A stretch of DNA of 64,000 nucleotides from Muricoccus nepalensis (GTDB taxonomy: Bacteria > Pseudomonadota > Alphaproteobacteria > Acetobacterales > Acetobacteraceae): contig NZ_RCZP01000025.1 of the NCBI RefSeq assembly GCF_006438825.1, positions 1-64,000 on the forward strand, written 5' to 3'. Below are positions 29,286 to 38,001 of this stretch, one piece after another (position 1 is the first letter of the stretch; the number at the start of each line of letters is the position of its first letter). The position numbers and the translations under genes were made by a program. The notes below the pieces were generated by a model. It made no database searches and was not told the DNA's origin. It saw nothing but the letters and a program-made list of their open reading frames with translations.

Positions 29286-30266
29286 TTGCCCACGCTGCCC
29301 CGCCGCGCCCTTCTCGCGGCCCCCGCCCTGCTGGCCGCGCCGGCGGTGCGGGCCCAGGCGCCCGCCTTCCCGAACCGGCCCATCACCGTCACCGTGCCCT
29401 TCACGGCGGGCGGGCCGACCGACGTGATCTCGCGCCTCGTGGCGGAGGGGATGGCCAAGGACCTCGGGCAGTCCGTGGTGGTGGAGAACGTGACGGGGGC
29501 GGGGGGCACCATCGCCGCCGGGCGCGTCGCCTCCGCCCGGCCGGACGGCTACACGCTGCTGTCGCACCACATCGGGCACGCGACGAGCGCGACGCTCTAC
29601 CGCGCGCTGCCCTACAACGTGGAGACCTCCTTCGCGCCGCTCGGCGTCGTGTCGGACGCGGCGATGACGATCGTGGCCCGGCCGGACTTCCCGGCGAACG
29701 ACCTCGCGGGCTTCATGGCGGAGGTGAAGCGGCAGGGGGACAAGCTCAACCTCGCGCATTCGGGGCTGGGGGGCGCGAACCAGCTCTGCGGGATGCTCAT
29801 CCAGCACGCGGCGGGCACGCCGGTGACCACCGTGGTGTTCCGCGGCTCGGCCCCGGTGCTGACGGAGATGATGGCGGGACGGATCGACGTGTTCTGCGAC
29901 CAGGCGACGAACACGGCGCCCTTCATCCGGGACAACCGGATCAAGTCCTACGCGGTCACGCTCGACCGGCGGGCGGAGGGGCTGGACCTGCCGACGACGG
30001 CCGAGGCCGGGCAGCCCGCGATCGCGATGAGCACCTGGCACGGGATTTACGCGCCGGCCGGCACGCCGGAGGCGGTGCAGGAGCGGCTGGCCGCCGCCAT
30101 CCGGGCAGCGCTGCGGGAGGACCGGCTGAAGCAGCGCTTCGCGGAGCTGGTGACGGAGGTGGCGACGCCGGAGCAGGCGACGCCGGCCTATCACCGCCGG
30201 CACCTGGCCGCGGAGGTGGCGCGCTGGCGGCCGATCATCCAGGCGGCGAACGTCTATGCCGACTGA
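29286..30266 (+). CDS. Bug-family tripartite tricarboxylate transporter receptor
   Basis: Periplasmic binding protein of 326 residues from TTG 29286, chosen because GGGAGAG lies just upstream and the product then begins PTLPRRALLAAPALL, a normal signal peptide. The Bug signatures are present: FPNRPITVTVPFTAGGPTDVISRLVA, VVVENVTGAGGTIAAGRVA, and PDGYTLL. It carries no TctA/TctB membrane genes nearby, as is common for the many Bug receptors of this lineage. Its place after tartrate dehydrogenase suggests a hydroxy-dicarboxylate ligand such as tartrate; this is inference. Confidence 0.9.
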   Translation: MPTLPRRALLAAPALLAAPAVRAQAPAFPNRPITVTVPFTAGGPTDVISRLVAEGMAKDLGQSVVVENVTGAGGTIAAGRVASARPDGYTLLSHHIGHATSATLYRALPYNVETSFAPLGVVSDAAMTIVARPDFPANDLAGFMAEVKRQGDKLNLAHSGLGGANQLCGMLIQHAAGTPVTTVVFRGSAPVLTEMMAGRIDVFCDQATNTAPFIRDNRIKSYAVTLDRRAEGLDLPTTAEAGQPAIAMSTWHGIYAPAGTPEAVQERLAAAIRAALREDRLKQRFAELVTEVATPEQATPAYHRRHLAAEVARWRPIIQAANVYAD

Positions 30267-30684
30267 GAAGATGACGGAGGCGCCGGTGCTGGCGGGCGGC
30301 TGCCATTGCGGGGCCCTGCGCTACGAGGCGCGGGGCGAGCCCTTCCACGCGACCTTCTGCCACTGCGCGGATTGCCGGCGGGTGGCGGGCGCGCCGGTGG
30401 TGGCCTGGTTCAGCGTGGCGCGGGCGGAGTTCCGCGTCCTCTCCGGGCGGATGCGGCTCTACGCCTCCAGCCCCGGGGTCGAGCGGGGGTTCTGCGGGGA
30501 TTGCGGGACGGCGCTGACCTACGCCACCGATACCGCGCCCGGGGAGATCGACGTGACGACGGCGAGCCTGGACGACCCCGCGCGGGTGCCGCCCTGGGAC
30601 CACGTGCGGTTCGCGGACCGGCTGCCCTGGGTGGTGCCGGGCGACGGGTTGCGGCGCTTTCCCGGGACGCGCGGCGAGGGATAG
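30256..30684 (+). CDS. GFA/CENP-V family zinc protein
   Basis: 142 residues with a zinc-binding cysteine pattern of the GFA fold: GGCHCGALRYEA, then FCHCADCRRVAGAPVVAWF, then GFCGDCGTALTY. Family members were first described as glutathione-dependent formaldehyde-activating enzymes, but most have no established substrate. ATG 30256 overlaps the Bug receptor stop by 11 bases; ATG 30271 is an in-frame alternative just after that stop. Confidence 0.85.
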   Translation: MPTEKMTEAPVLAGGCHCGALRYEARGEPFHATFCHCADCRRVAGAPVVAWFSVARAEFRVLSGRMRLYASSPGVERGFCGDCGTALTYATDTAPGEIDVTTASLDDPARVPPWDHVRFADRLPWVVPGDGLRRFPGTRGEG

Positions 30685-30734
30685 CGGCGCCCCCTCCGCG
30701 TCCCCATCTCGCGCGGGAACGAGGAGGGTCCGGC

Positions 30735-31040
30735 ATGACCGAGATCGACGACAAGACCCGCACGGAGCTGGAGGCCGCGGCCTTCCGCCGGCTGGTGGGG
30801 CACCTGCGCGAGCGCGCGGACGTGCAGAACATCGACCTGATGAACCTCGCGGGCTTCTGCCGGAACTGCCTCTCGCGCTGGTACCGCGAGGCGGCGGAGG
30901 GGCAGGGGGTCGCGCTGAGCGACCCGGAGGCGCGCGAGATCGTCTACGGCATGCCCTACAAGGAGTGGCAGGCGAGGCACCAGCGGGAGGCGACCGCCGA
31001 GCAGAAGGCCGCCTTCGCCGCGGCCAACCCGGGGCACTGA
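30735..31040 (+). CDS. DUF1244 family protein
   Basis: 101 residues from ATG 30735 (GAGGAGGG ribosome site). The family core is visible: VQNIDLMNLAGFCRNCLSRW followed by a GMPYKEWQARHQ segment, with two Cys in FCRNC. This small cytosolic alphaproteobacterial family has no firmly established function. It precedes the EI24 gene by 6 bases. Confidence 0.88.
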   Translation: MTEIDDKTRTELEAAAFRRLVGHLRERADVQNIDLMNLAGFCRNCLSRWYREAAEGQGVALSDPEAREIVYGMPYKEWQARHQREATAEQKAAFAAANPGH

Positions 31041-31046
31041 GCGCGC

Positions 31047-31724
31047 GTGACGGCGGTGATCGCGAGCCTGACGCTTCCCTTCGACCAGGTCTTCGAGCGG
31101 GGGTTCCGCGGGCCGCTCATCAAGGGCGCGCTGGGCGCCGTGCTGGCGCTCGGGGCCCTGATCGGGCTGGCGGACTGGGCGGTGGCGGCGCTGGCGGGCG
31201 GCACGGGGTGGGTCGCGACGGCGGCGGGGCTGCTGGGGGGGATCGCGGCCCTCTTCGCGGCCTTCTGGCTCTTCGTGCCCTTCGCGCTGGCGATCGCGGG
31301 GCTGTTCCTCGACGAGACGGCGGCGGCGGTGGAGCGGCGGCACTACCCGGGGCTGCCGGCCGCGCGCGGGGCCTCGCTCGCGGCGCAGGGCGTGTTCAAC
31401 GTGGCGCTGGCGCTGAAGGTGCTGGCGCTGAACCTCGTGCTGCTGCCGGTGGCGCTGCTGGTGCCCTTCGTCGGGGGGCTGCTGCTGTGGCTGGTGGCCG
31501 CGGTCTCGCTCGGGCACGGGCTGTTCGAGGGGGTGGCGCAGCGGCGGATGTCGGTGGCGGGGGCGCGGGCGCTGCGCAAGCGCCGGGAGTTCCCGGTGCT
31601 GGTGGTGGGCGCGGCGATGGCGGGGATGGCGCTCGTGCCCTTCGCCAACCTGCTCGTGCCCGTGCTCGGCACGGCCGCGATGACGCACCTTCTGCACCGC
31701 GGGGCGGAGGGGCCCGTGGCCTGA
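31047..31724 (+). CDS. EI24/CysZ-like membrane protein
   Basis: 225 residues from GTG 31047. Four to five hydrophobic segments (about 25-48, 55-90, 115-150, 185-215) and the family pattern of a large loop with ETAAAVERRHYPG between them place it in the EI24 domain family, which includes the sulfate transporter CysZ. The ligand is unknown here, as no cysteine-synthesis gene is linked. Very close spacing to DUF1244 suggests co-expression. Confidence 0.8.
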   Translation: MTAVIASLTLPFDQVFERGFRGPLIKGALGAVLALGALIGLADWAVAALAGGTGWVATAAGLLGGIAALFAAFWLFVPFALAIAGLFLDETAAAVERRHYPGLPAARGASLAAQGVFNVALALKVLALNLVLLPVALLVPFVGGLLLWLVAAVSLGHGLFEGVAQRRMSVAGARALRKRREFPVLVVGAAMAGMALVPFANLLVPVLGTAAMTHLLHRGAEGPVA

Positions 31725-31802
31725 GGGCCACGCCGTTCCCCAAGGGTTCCCGCCCGGCGCCGGGGGGCATTGAGGCGGGCGGGGCGGAGGGGGTAAGACC
31801 CG

Positions 31803-31839
31803 CCGCTCCACTCCGGGGGCCAGGGGAGTGGTGGAGCGG
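31803..31839 (+). repeat. Inverted repeat upstream of gapR
   Basis: CCGCTCCACTCC (31803-31814) is complementary to 31825-31839 (GGAGTGG-TGG-AGCGG) apart from a 3-base bulge. It lies between the EI24 and gapR genes, 88 bases before the gapR start. It could end transcription from EI24 or form part of a gapR leader; there is no T-run. Confidence 0.35.
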
Positions 31840-31927
31840 GGGTGGGGGATCGGCGGGACGGCGCCGGCGGCCCCGCTTCGCGGACGCGCGCCCTTATCGC
31901 CGACCGACCAGACGCATCGAGAGATCC

Positions 31928-32239
31928 ATGTCCGACGTACCCTTCGACATTGACGACGAGGCCGCCGCGAGCCGCGAGAGGCAGAAGGCGGACCCCGACC
32001 CCGACGTGGGCGGCATCGCGGCCGACCGCCTGCGCTCCATCATCGAGCGGGTGGAGCGGCTGGAGGAGGAGCGCAAGGCGCTCGCCGACGACATCAAGGA
32101 CATCTTCATGGAGGGCAAGAGCGCCGGTTTCGACGTGAAGGTGATCCGCCAGATCATCCGCATCCGGAAGCAGGAGCCGGCCGAGGTGGAGGAGCAGGAG
32201 ACGCTGCTCGACCTCTACCGCCGCGCGCTCGGCATGTGA
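31928..32239 (+). CDS. gapR: GapR-family DNA-binding protein (DUF2312)
   Basis: 103 residues. The core GIAADRLRSIIERVERLEEE...DIKDIFMEGKSAGFDVKVIRQIIRIRK is diagnostic of GapR/DUF2312. In Caulobacter GapR is a tetrameric nucleoid-associated protein that clamps overtwisted DNA ahead of forks and RNA polymerase. An acidic 30-residue tail precedes the coiled-coil core. The gene stands alone with its own upstream region and converges on the acyl-CoA ligase gene. Confidence 0.93.
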   Translation: MSDVPFDIDDEAAASRERQKADPDPDVGGIAADRLRSIIERVERLEEERKALADDIKDIFMEGKSAGFDVKVIRQIIRIRKQEPAEVEEQETLLDLYRRALGM

Positions 32240-32276
32240 GGGGGTGGCCGGGGCCCTGGCCCCGGCCTCTCGCGCG

Positions 32277-34034
32277 TCAGGAGTAGAGCTGCTCGATCTC
32301 CGCCGCGTGGCGGTCGAGGACGAGGCGGCGCTTCACCTTCATCGTCGGCGTGAGCATGCCGTTCTCGACGGTGAAGGGATCGACCGTCCTCCACTTGCGG
32401 ATGCGCTCGGTGCCCGCGAGCTTGCCGTTGATGCGCTGGACGGCGCGCTCCGGGGAGGCGCCCTCGGCGGGGACGACGAGGGCGACGAGGCCCGCGCGGC
32501 CCTCGCCGGCGACCACCGCCTGGGCGATCTCGGGCTCGGCCATCAGCAGGCCCTCGATGCGGGCGGGGCTGACCATGTCGCCGCCGAGCGTCTTGATGAA
32601 GTCCTTCTTGCGGTCGGTGATGGTCAGGCGGCCGGTCTCGTCGAGGACGCCGACGTCGCCGGTGTGGAGCCAGGGCTCGGTCTCGCCGGGCGGCGCGGCG
32701 AGGGTGCGGGCGGTGGATTCGGGGTCGCCCCAGTAGCCGTCCATGACGAGGCCGCCGCGGATCAGAAGCTCGCCGTCCGCGGCGATGCGGGCCTCGACGC
32801 CCGTGACGGGCAGGCCGACGGTGCGGCGGCGGTTGTCCCAGGGGAGGTTCACCGCGATGACGGGGCCGGCCTCGGTCTGGCCGTAGCCCTGCAGCACGTT
32901 GATGCCGAGGGCGAGGAAGAAGCCCGAGAGGTCGGGGTCGAGGCGCGCGCCGCCGGAGACGATGGCGACCAGCTTGCTCCCGAAGCGGGCGCGGACCTTG
33001 GCGCGGACGAGGCGGTCCAGCACGGCGTCCTGCAGGCGCTCCAGGAGGTTGAGCGGCGGGCCGTCCATCTTGCGGAGGCCGAGGGCGACCGTGCGGTCGA
33101 AGAGGCCGCGCTTGAAGGGCGTCTCCTTCTCCAGCCCCGCCAGGATGCGGCCGCGCAGCACCTCGAAGAGGCGGGGGACCGCGGTGACGAGGGCGGGCTC
33201 GATCTCCCTGAACTCGGCGGCGATGCGGTCGGCGCCGCGGGAGAAGACGATCTCGATCCCGTAGGAGAGCAGGAGGGAGCCGCCGACCGTGTGCTCGTAG
33301 GCGTGGGAGAGCGGCAGGAAGGAGAGGTAGCAGGCGCCCGACCACTCGAGGCCGAGCTGCTGGATGAGGGGCAGCACGCCCGCGCGGTTGGCGAGCATCG
33401 CGCGGTGGGGAAGCATCACCCCCTTGGGCTTGCCGCCGGTGCCGGAGGTGTAGATGAGGCAGGCGAGGCGCCCCTCGGGGATCTGCGCGACCTCGGCGAC
33501 CAGCATGGCGAGGTCGCCGGGGTCGGCGGTCATCGCGGCCCAGGAGGTCGTGCCGGGGGCCTCCTCCAGGCAGACGAGGAGGTCGAGGCCCTCGGGCCCG
33601 GCGGCCTCGCGCAGGCGCTCGGCGAGGCGGGCGGTGGAGGCGATGGCGGCGCGGGCGCCGCTGTCGCGCAGGATATGCGCGTGGTCGGCGACGGTGTTGG
33701 TGGTGTAGGTCGGCACCGTCACGGCGCCGATCGCCATCAGCGCGGTGTCGGCGATGAGGAATTCTGGGCGGCTGTCGCTGACGAGGGCGACGCGGTCCCC
33801 GGGGGAGACGCCGCGGGCGCGCAGGCCCGCGGCCAGGCTCGCGACCGCGAAGGCGAAGTCGCGCCAAGTCGTCCTCTTCCACCCGCCGCCGGACCAGTGG
33901 CGGATCATCGGGTGGTCCGGCTTGCGGGCGGCGATGCCCAGCATCATGCCGGGCAGGCTGGTCCAGGCGGGCGTGTCCTGAATGGTCTTTCCTCCCCTTT
34001 GGTGCCGTGTCCCGCCGGGTTTCGGCCCGGGCAT
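32277..34034 (-). CDS. Long-chain acyl-CoA synthetase (AMP-forming, FadD15-like)
   Basis: Activates fatty acids to acyl-CoA through an acyl-adenylate. Motifs: P-loop-like YTSGTGGKPKGVMLPH, LSFLPLSHAYEHT, GYGQTEAGPV, the WLHTGDVGVLDETGRL hinge region, and TDRKKDFIKTLGGDMVSP. From ATG 34034 it has 585 residues, but no ribosome site precedes that codon. A strong GGGGAGG sits 7 bases before an ATT codon at 33983-33981, which begins IQDTPAWTSLPGMMLG, exactly where related enzymes start (568 residues). An ATT start is rare and is noted as a finding. Divergent from pepF. Confidence 0.92.
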   Translation of the reverse strand: MPGPKPGGTRHQRGGKTIQDTPAWTSLPGMMLGIAARKPDHPMIRHWSGGGWKRTTWRDFAFAVASLAAGLRARGVSPGDRVALVSDSRPEFLIADTALMAIGAVTVPTYTTNTVADHAHILRDSGARAAIASTARLAERLREAAGPEGLDLLVCLEEAPGTTSWAAMTADPGDLAMLVAEVAQIPEGRLACLIYTSGTGGKPKGVMLPHRAMLANRAGVLPLIQQLGLEWSGACYLSFLPLSHAYEHTVGGSLLLSYGIEIVFSRGADRIAAEFREIEPALVTAVPRLFEVLRGRILAGLEKETPFKRGLFDRTVALGLRKMDGPPLNLLERLQDAVLDRLVRAKVRARFGSKLVAIVSGGARLDPDLSGFFLALGINVLQGYGQTEAGPVIAVNLPWDNRRRTVGLPVTGVEARIAADGELLIRGGLVMDGYWGDPESTARTLAAPPGETEPWLHTGDVGVLDETGRLTITDRKKDFIKTLGGDMVSPARIEGLLMAEPEIAQAVVAGEGRAGLVALVVPAEGASPERAVQRINGKLAGTERIRKWRTVDPFTVENGMLTPTMKVKRRLVLDRHAAEIEQLYS

Positions 34035-34049
34035 CGCCGCGGTCTGGCC

Positions 34050-34077
34050 TTGGCTCGCCCGGCGAGGGCCATATATC
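34050..34077 (+). promoter_or_regulatory. Candidate sigma-70-type promoter for pepF
   Basis: TTGGCT (34050-34055) and TATATC (34072-34077) are separated by 16 bases. The start of transcription would be near 34084, about 33 bases before ATG 34117. It is a fair match in GC-rich DNA. Confidence 0.45.
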
Positions 34078-34116
34078 GGAGGACAGCACACCGATTCCAC
34101 AAGGCGCCCCTTCCGC

Positions 34117-35991
34117 ATGACGTCGCACCCGCCCGCCTTTCCCGGCGATTCCCCCTCTCGCGACCCCTTCCTGCGCGACACGGAGGCCCGGCTGGGATCC
34201 GCGTCCGCCGCGGGGTCGCTGCCGGAATGGGACCTGCGGGACCTCTACGCCTCGCCCGACGACCCGCGCCTGGCGGCGGACCTGGAGGCGGCGGAGCGCT
34301 CGGCCCGGGCCTTCGAGGCGGCCCATATGGGGCGGCTCGCCTCGCTCTCGGGGGATGCGCTGGACGCGGCGCTGCGCGAATACGAGCGGGTCGAGGAGGT
34401 GCTGGGGCGGGTGATGTCCTTCGCGCAGCTCCTCTTCAGCGGGGACGCGCAGGACGCGGGGAACGGGCGCTTCTACCAGACGATGCAGGAGCGGGTGACG
34501 GTCATCGGCAGCCACCTGCTGTTCTTCACGCTGGAACTGAATCGGCTGGACGACGCCTTCCTCGAGGGGCGGATGGCCGGGTCGCGCGCGCTGGCGCGCT
34601 GGCGGCCCTGGTTGCGCGACCTCCGCGTCTTCCGCCCGCACCAGCTCTCCGACGAGGCGGAGAAGCTGCTGCATGAGAAGGAGGTGACCGGGCGCTCCGC
34701 CTGGAACCGGCTTTTCGACGAGACGATCGCGCATATGCGGGTGCCGGTGGAGCGGGCGGGGCGGAGCGAGGAGCTGACGGTGTCGGCGGCGCTGAACCTG
34801 CTCTCCGACCCCGACCGCTCGGTGCGGGAAGCCGCGGCGGCGGGGGTGTCGAAGGCCTTCGGCGGCAACATCCGCCTCTTCTCCCTCATCACGAACACGC
34901 TCGCCAAGGACAAGGAGATCGTGGACGGGTGGCGGAACTACCCGCGGCCCGGCACGTCGCGCAACCGCGCGAACATGGTCGAGGACGAGGTGGTGGACGC
35001 GCTGGTCGCGGCCGTGGTGGAGAGCTTCCCGCGGCTGTCGCACCGCTACTACGCCATGAAGGCGAAGTGGCTGGGCCTCGAGCGCATGAAGCACTGGGAC
35101 CGCAACGCGCCGCTGCCGGGGGACCTCGACCGGACGATTCCCTGGTCGGCCGCGCGCGAGCAGGTGCTGGGCGCCTACGCCGCCTTCAGCCCGGAGCTGG
35201 CGGAGATGGGGCGGGACTTCTTCGACAAGCCCTGGATCGACGCGGCGCTGCGGCCCGGCAAGGCGTCGGGGGCCTTCGCGCACCCGACGGTGCCGTCGGC
35301 GCATCCCTACCTGCTGCTGAACTACCACGGGAAGTCGCGGGACGTGATGACGCTGGCCCATGAGCTCGGCCACGGCGTGCACCAGCGGCTGGCGGCGAAG
35401 CAGGGCTACCTCATGTCCGGCACGCCGCTGACGCTGGCCGAGACGGCGAGCGTCTTCGGGGAGATGCTGACCTTCCGCGCGATGCTGGACGCGGAGACGG
35501 ACCCGGCGCGGCGGCGGCTGATGCTGGCGTCGAAGGTCGAGGACATGCTGAACACGGTGGTGCGGCAGATCGCCTTCTACCGCTTCGAGACGCTGGTGCA
35601 CGACGAGCGGCGGAAGGGGGAGGTTTCCTCCGAGCGGCTGGCCGAGATCTGGATGTCCGTGCAGGTGGAGAGCCTCGGGCCGGCCTTCGACTTCACGCCG
35701 GATTACGGGGTTTACTGGTCCTACATCCCGCACTTCGTGCACACGCCCTTCTACGTCTACGCCTACGCCTTCGGGGACTGCCTCGTGAACGCGCTCTACG
35801 GCGTCTACCAGGACGGGCAGGTGCCGGACTTCCAGCGGAAGTATCTCGACCTGCTGCGGGCGGGGGGCACGCTCAGGCACCAGGAATTGCTGGCGCCCTT
35901 CGGGCTCGACGCCTCGGTGCCGGCCTTCTGGAAGCGGGGGCTCGACGTGATCTCCGGATTTATCGACGAGCTTGAGCGCGCCGATGGCTGA
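34117..35991 (+). CDS. pepF: M3 family oligoendopeptidase PepF
   Basis: Cytosolic zinc oligopeptidase of 624 residues from ATG 34117. The zinc motif HELGH is at about 415-419, and the third ligand Glu lies in LAETASVFGEML about 25 residues later, as in M3 enzymes. The preceding N-terminal helical domain has the family opening LPEWDLRDLYASPDDPRL. The frame extends upstream to 33982 but that part is not family-like and overlaps the divergent promoter region. It overlaps the ABC1 kinase gene by 8 bases. Confidence 0.94.
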   Translation: MTSHPPAFPGDSPSRDPFLRDTEARLGSASAAGSLPEWDLRDLYASPDDPRLAADLEAAERSARAFEAAHMGRLASLSGDALDAALREYERVEEVLGRVMSFAQLLFSGDAQDAGNGRFYQTMQERVTVIGSHLLFFTLELNRLDDAFLEGRMAGSRALARWRPWLRDLRVFRPHQLSDEAEKLLHEKEVTGRSAWNRLFDETIAHMRVPVERAGRSEELTVSAALNLLSDPDRSVREAAAAGVSKAFGGNIRLFSLITNTLAKDKEIVDGWRNYPRPGTSRNRANMVEDEVVDALVAAVVESFPRLSHRYYAMKAKWLGLERMKHWDRNAPLPGDLDRTIPWSAAREQVLGAYAAFSPELAEMGRDFFDKPWIDAALRPGKASGAFAHPTVPSAHPYLLLNYHGKSRDVMTLAHELGHGVHQRLAAKQGYLMSGTPLTLAETASVFGEMLTFRAMLDAETDPARRRLMLASKVEDMLNTVVRQIAFYRFETLVHDERRKGEVSSERLAEIWMSVQVESLGPAFDFTPDYGVYWSYIPHFVHTPFYVYAYAFGDCLVNALYGVYQDGQVPDFQRKYLDLLRAGGTLRHQELLAPFGLDASVPAFWKRGLDVISGFIDELERADG

Positions 35992-37348
35992 GCGGGAGAA
36001 CACGCTGTTCGGCGAGATCCGCCGGATGGCCCGCACCTCGGGGGCGGTGGGCGGCATCGCGGCGCGCGTGGCGGGGGAGCGCTTCCTCGGCATCAAGACC
36101 GACAAGTCCGCGCACGCGGAGGACCTGAAGGCCATCCTCGGCGGGCTGAAGGGGCCGCTGATGAAGGTGGCGCAGTTCCTGTCGACCGTGCCGAACGCGC
36201 TGCCGGAGGAGTACGCGCAGCAGCTCGCGTCACTGCAGGCGAACGCGCCGCCGATGGGCTGGGCCTTCGTGCGCCGGCGCATGGGCACGGAGCTGGGCCC
36301 GGCCTGGGAGACGAAGTTCCGGGAGTTCGAGCGGGAGGCGGCCGCCGCGGCCTCGCTCGGCCAGGTGCACCGGGCGACGCTGCCCGACGGGCAGCGGGTG
36401 GCCTGCAAGCTGCAGTACCCGGACATGCCGAGCGTGGTGGAGGCCGATCTCCGCCAGCTGAAGCTGGCCATGGGGCTCTACGCCCGCATGGACAACACGC
36501 TCCAGCACGACGACGTCTACGACGAGCTGCGCGACCGGCTGCGCGAGGAGCTCGACTACGAGCGCGAGGCCGCGCAGATGGCCATGTACGGCATCATGCT
36601 GCGGGACACGCCGGGCGTGCGCGTGCCGACCCCGGTGCGCGAGCTGACGACCAAGCGCCTGCTGACGATGAGCTGGCTCGACGGGCGCTCGATCCTCACG
36701 CGGTTGGAGGAGAACCCGTCGCTGGAGGAGCGGAACGCCTACGCGGCCGCCCTGTTCAACGCCTGGTACGTGCCGCTCTACCGCTACGGCGTGATCCACG
36801 GCGACCCGCACCTGGGGAACTACCAGGTGCGGCCGGACGAGGGGGGGATCAACCTCCTCGACTTCGGGGCGATCCGCGTCTTCCCGCCGCGCTTCATCTC
36901 GGGGACGCTGATGCTCTACGAGGCGGTGCGCGACGACGACCGCGACAAGGCGGCCCATGCCTTCGAGCTCTGGGGCTTCCGCGACCTGCGGCGGGACGTG
37001 ATGGAGGTGCTGCTGCGCTGGGCGCGCTTCCTCTACGAGCCGCTGCTGGAGGACCGCGTCCGCACCGTGCAGGAGACGAACGACCCGCAATACGGGCGCA
37101 AGGTGGCCGAGGGCATCCACAAGGACCTCAAAGGCCTCGGCGGCGTGCGGGTGCCGCGGGAGTTCGTGCTGATGGACCGCGCGGCCGTGGGCCTGGGCAG
37201 CGTGTTCCTGCGGCTGCGCGCCGAGATGAACTGGCACGACATGTTCCACAGCCTCGTGGACGACTACCGCCAGGAGGACCTCGCCGCGCGGCAGGCGGCG
37301 GCGCTGGCGGAGGCGCGGGTGCCGGTGACGGCGCCCGAGGGGGGCTGA
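35984..37348 (+). CDS. ABC1/UbiB (ADCK) family atypical kinase
   Basis: 454 residues. The characteristic N-terminal region of this kinase-like family is present (LKGPLMKVAQFLSTVPNALP), with the Ala-rich nucleotide loop AAAASLGQVHRATLPDG, the lysine in VACKLQYPDM, the catalytic-type HGDPHLGNYQV and LLDFGAIR. Family members support ubiquinone synthesis or membrane lipid homeostasis as ATPases. It overlaps pepF by 8 bases. COQ9, another ubiquinone factor, occurs at 44603, but the two are unlinked. Confidence 0.9.
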   Translation: MAERENTLFGEIRRMARTSGAVGGIAARVAGERFLGIKTDKSAHAEDLKAILGGLKGPLMKVAQFLSTVPNALPEEYAQQLASLQANAPPMGWAFVRRRMGTELGPAWETKFREFEREAAAAASLGQVHRATLPDGQRVACKLQYPDMPSVVEADLRQLKLAMGLYARMDNTLQHDDVYDELRDRLREELDYEREAAQMAMYGIMLRDTPGVRVPTPVRELTTKRLLTMSWLDGRSILTRLEENPSLEERNAYAAALFNAWYVPLYRYGVIHGDPHLGNYQVRPDEGGINLLDFGAIRVFPPRFISGTLMLYEAVRDDDRDKAAHAFELWGFRDLRRDVMEVLLRWARFLYEPLLEDRVRTVQETNDPQYGRKVAEGIHKDLKGLGGVRVPREFVLMDRAAVGLGSVFLRLRAEMNWHDMFHSLVDDYRQEDLAARQAAALAEARVPVTAPEGG

Positions 37349-37391
37349 GGGTGGAGGGGGCGCCGCCGGGCGTGCCGCCCCGCCGCGCGGC

Positions 37392-37886
37392 GTGACCGCG
37401 GGGTCCTTCCTCCTCCGGCCCGTGCGGTCCGCGGAGGACCGGCGGGACGCGGCGGCGCTGGTCGCGGCCTATGGGGCGTCGCTCGGCGTCGACCTCGCCT
37501 ACCAGGGCTTCGCGGAGGAGCTCGCGGGGCTGCCGGGGCGCTACGCGCCGCCGGGGGGTGAGATGCTGCTCGCGCGCGCGGGCGGTCCGGGGGCGGCGCC
37601 GCTCGGCTGCGTCGCGCTGCGGCCGCTCGGGCCGGCCGGGACCGCCGAGATGAAGCGGCTCTACGTCGTGCCGGCGGGGCGCGGGATGGGGCTCGGCCTC
37701 GCGCTGGTGGAGGCGGTGCTCGGCGAGGCGCGGCGGATGGGCTACGCGCGGGTCGTGCTCGACACGCTGCCCTTCATGGCGGAGGCGGCCGCGCTCTACC
37801 GGCGCGCGGGCTTCGTGGAAATCGAGCCCTATTACGAGACGCCGGTGGCGGGCACGATCTTCCTCGGGCGCGCACTCGGGGCCTGA
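37392..37886 (+). CDS. GNAT family N-acetyltransferase
   Basis: 164 residues from GTG 37392. The acetyl-CoA loop is AEMKRLYVVPAGRGMGLGLAL (Q/RxxGxG/A type), followed by RVVLDTLPFMAEAAALYRRAGF, the usual last strand and helix. The substrate cannot be predicted; MARR-type or amino-acid acetyltransferases are similar. It lies between the ABC1 kinase and the transhydrogenase operon. Confidence 0.85.
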   Translation: MTAGSFLLRPVRSAEDRRDAAALVAAYGASLGVDLAYQGFAEELAGLPGRYAPPGGEMLLARAGGPGAAPLGCVALRPLGPAGTAEMKRLYVVPAGRGMGLGLALVEAVLGEARRMGYARVVLDTLPFMAEAAALYRRAGFVEIEPYYETPVAGTIFLGRALGA

Positions 37887-38001
37887 GGCGGGCGCCGGGT
37901 TCCGCAGGGCGATCGCCCGGCAACGGCAACGAACCATGGGCGGGCTTGCGCGTTTCGCGGCGCACCGCGATCCTGCGACCGAGAGCGTCGACGGGAATTT
38001 G

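Noticed and set aside
26375-29512. 1045-codon minus-strand frame across the tartrate locus
   Set aside because: It shares sequence with the real glycerate kinase in another frame and is low-complexity Arg/Pro.
32215-36471. 1418-codon open frame on the minus strand
   Set aside because: It runs antisense to pepF and the ABC1 kinase and in another frame across the acyl-CoA ligase gene; the translation is Arg/Pro/His-rich without domains. Such frames arise from GC-rich codon bias.
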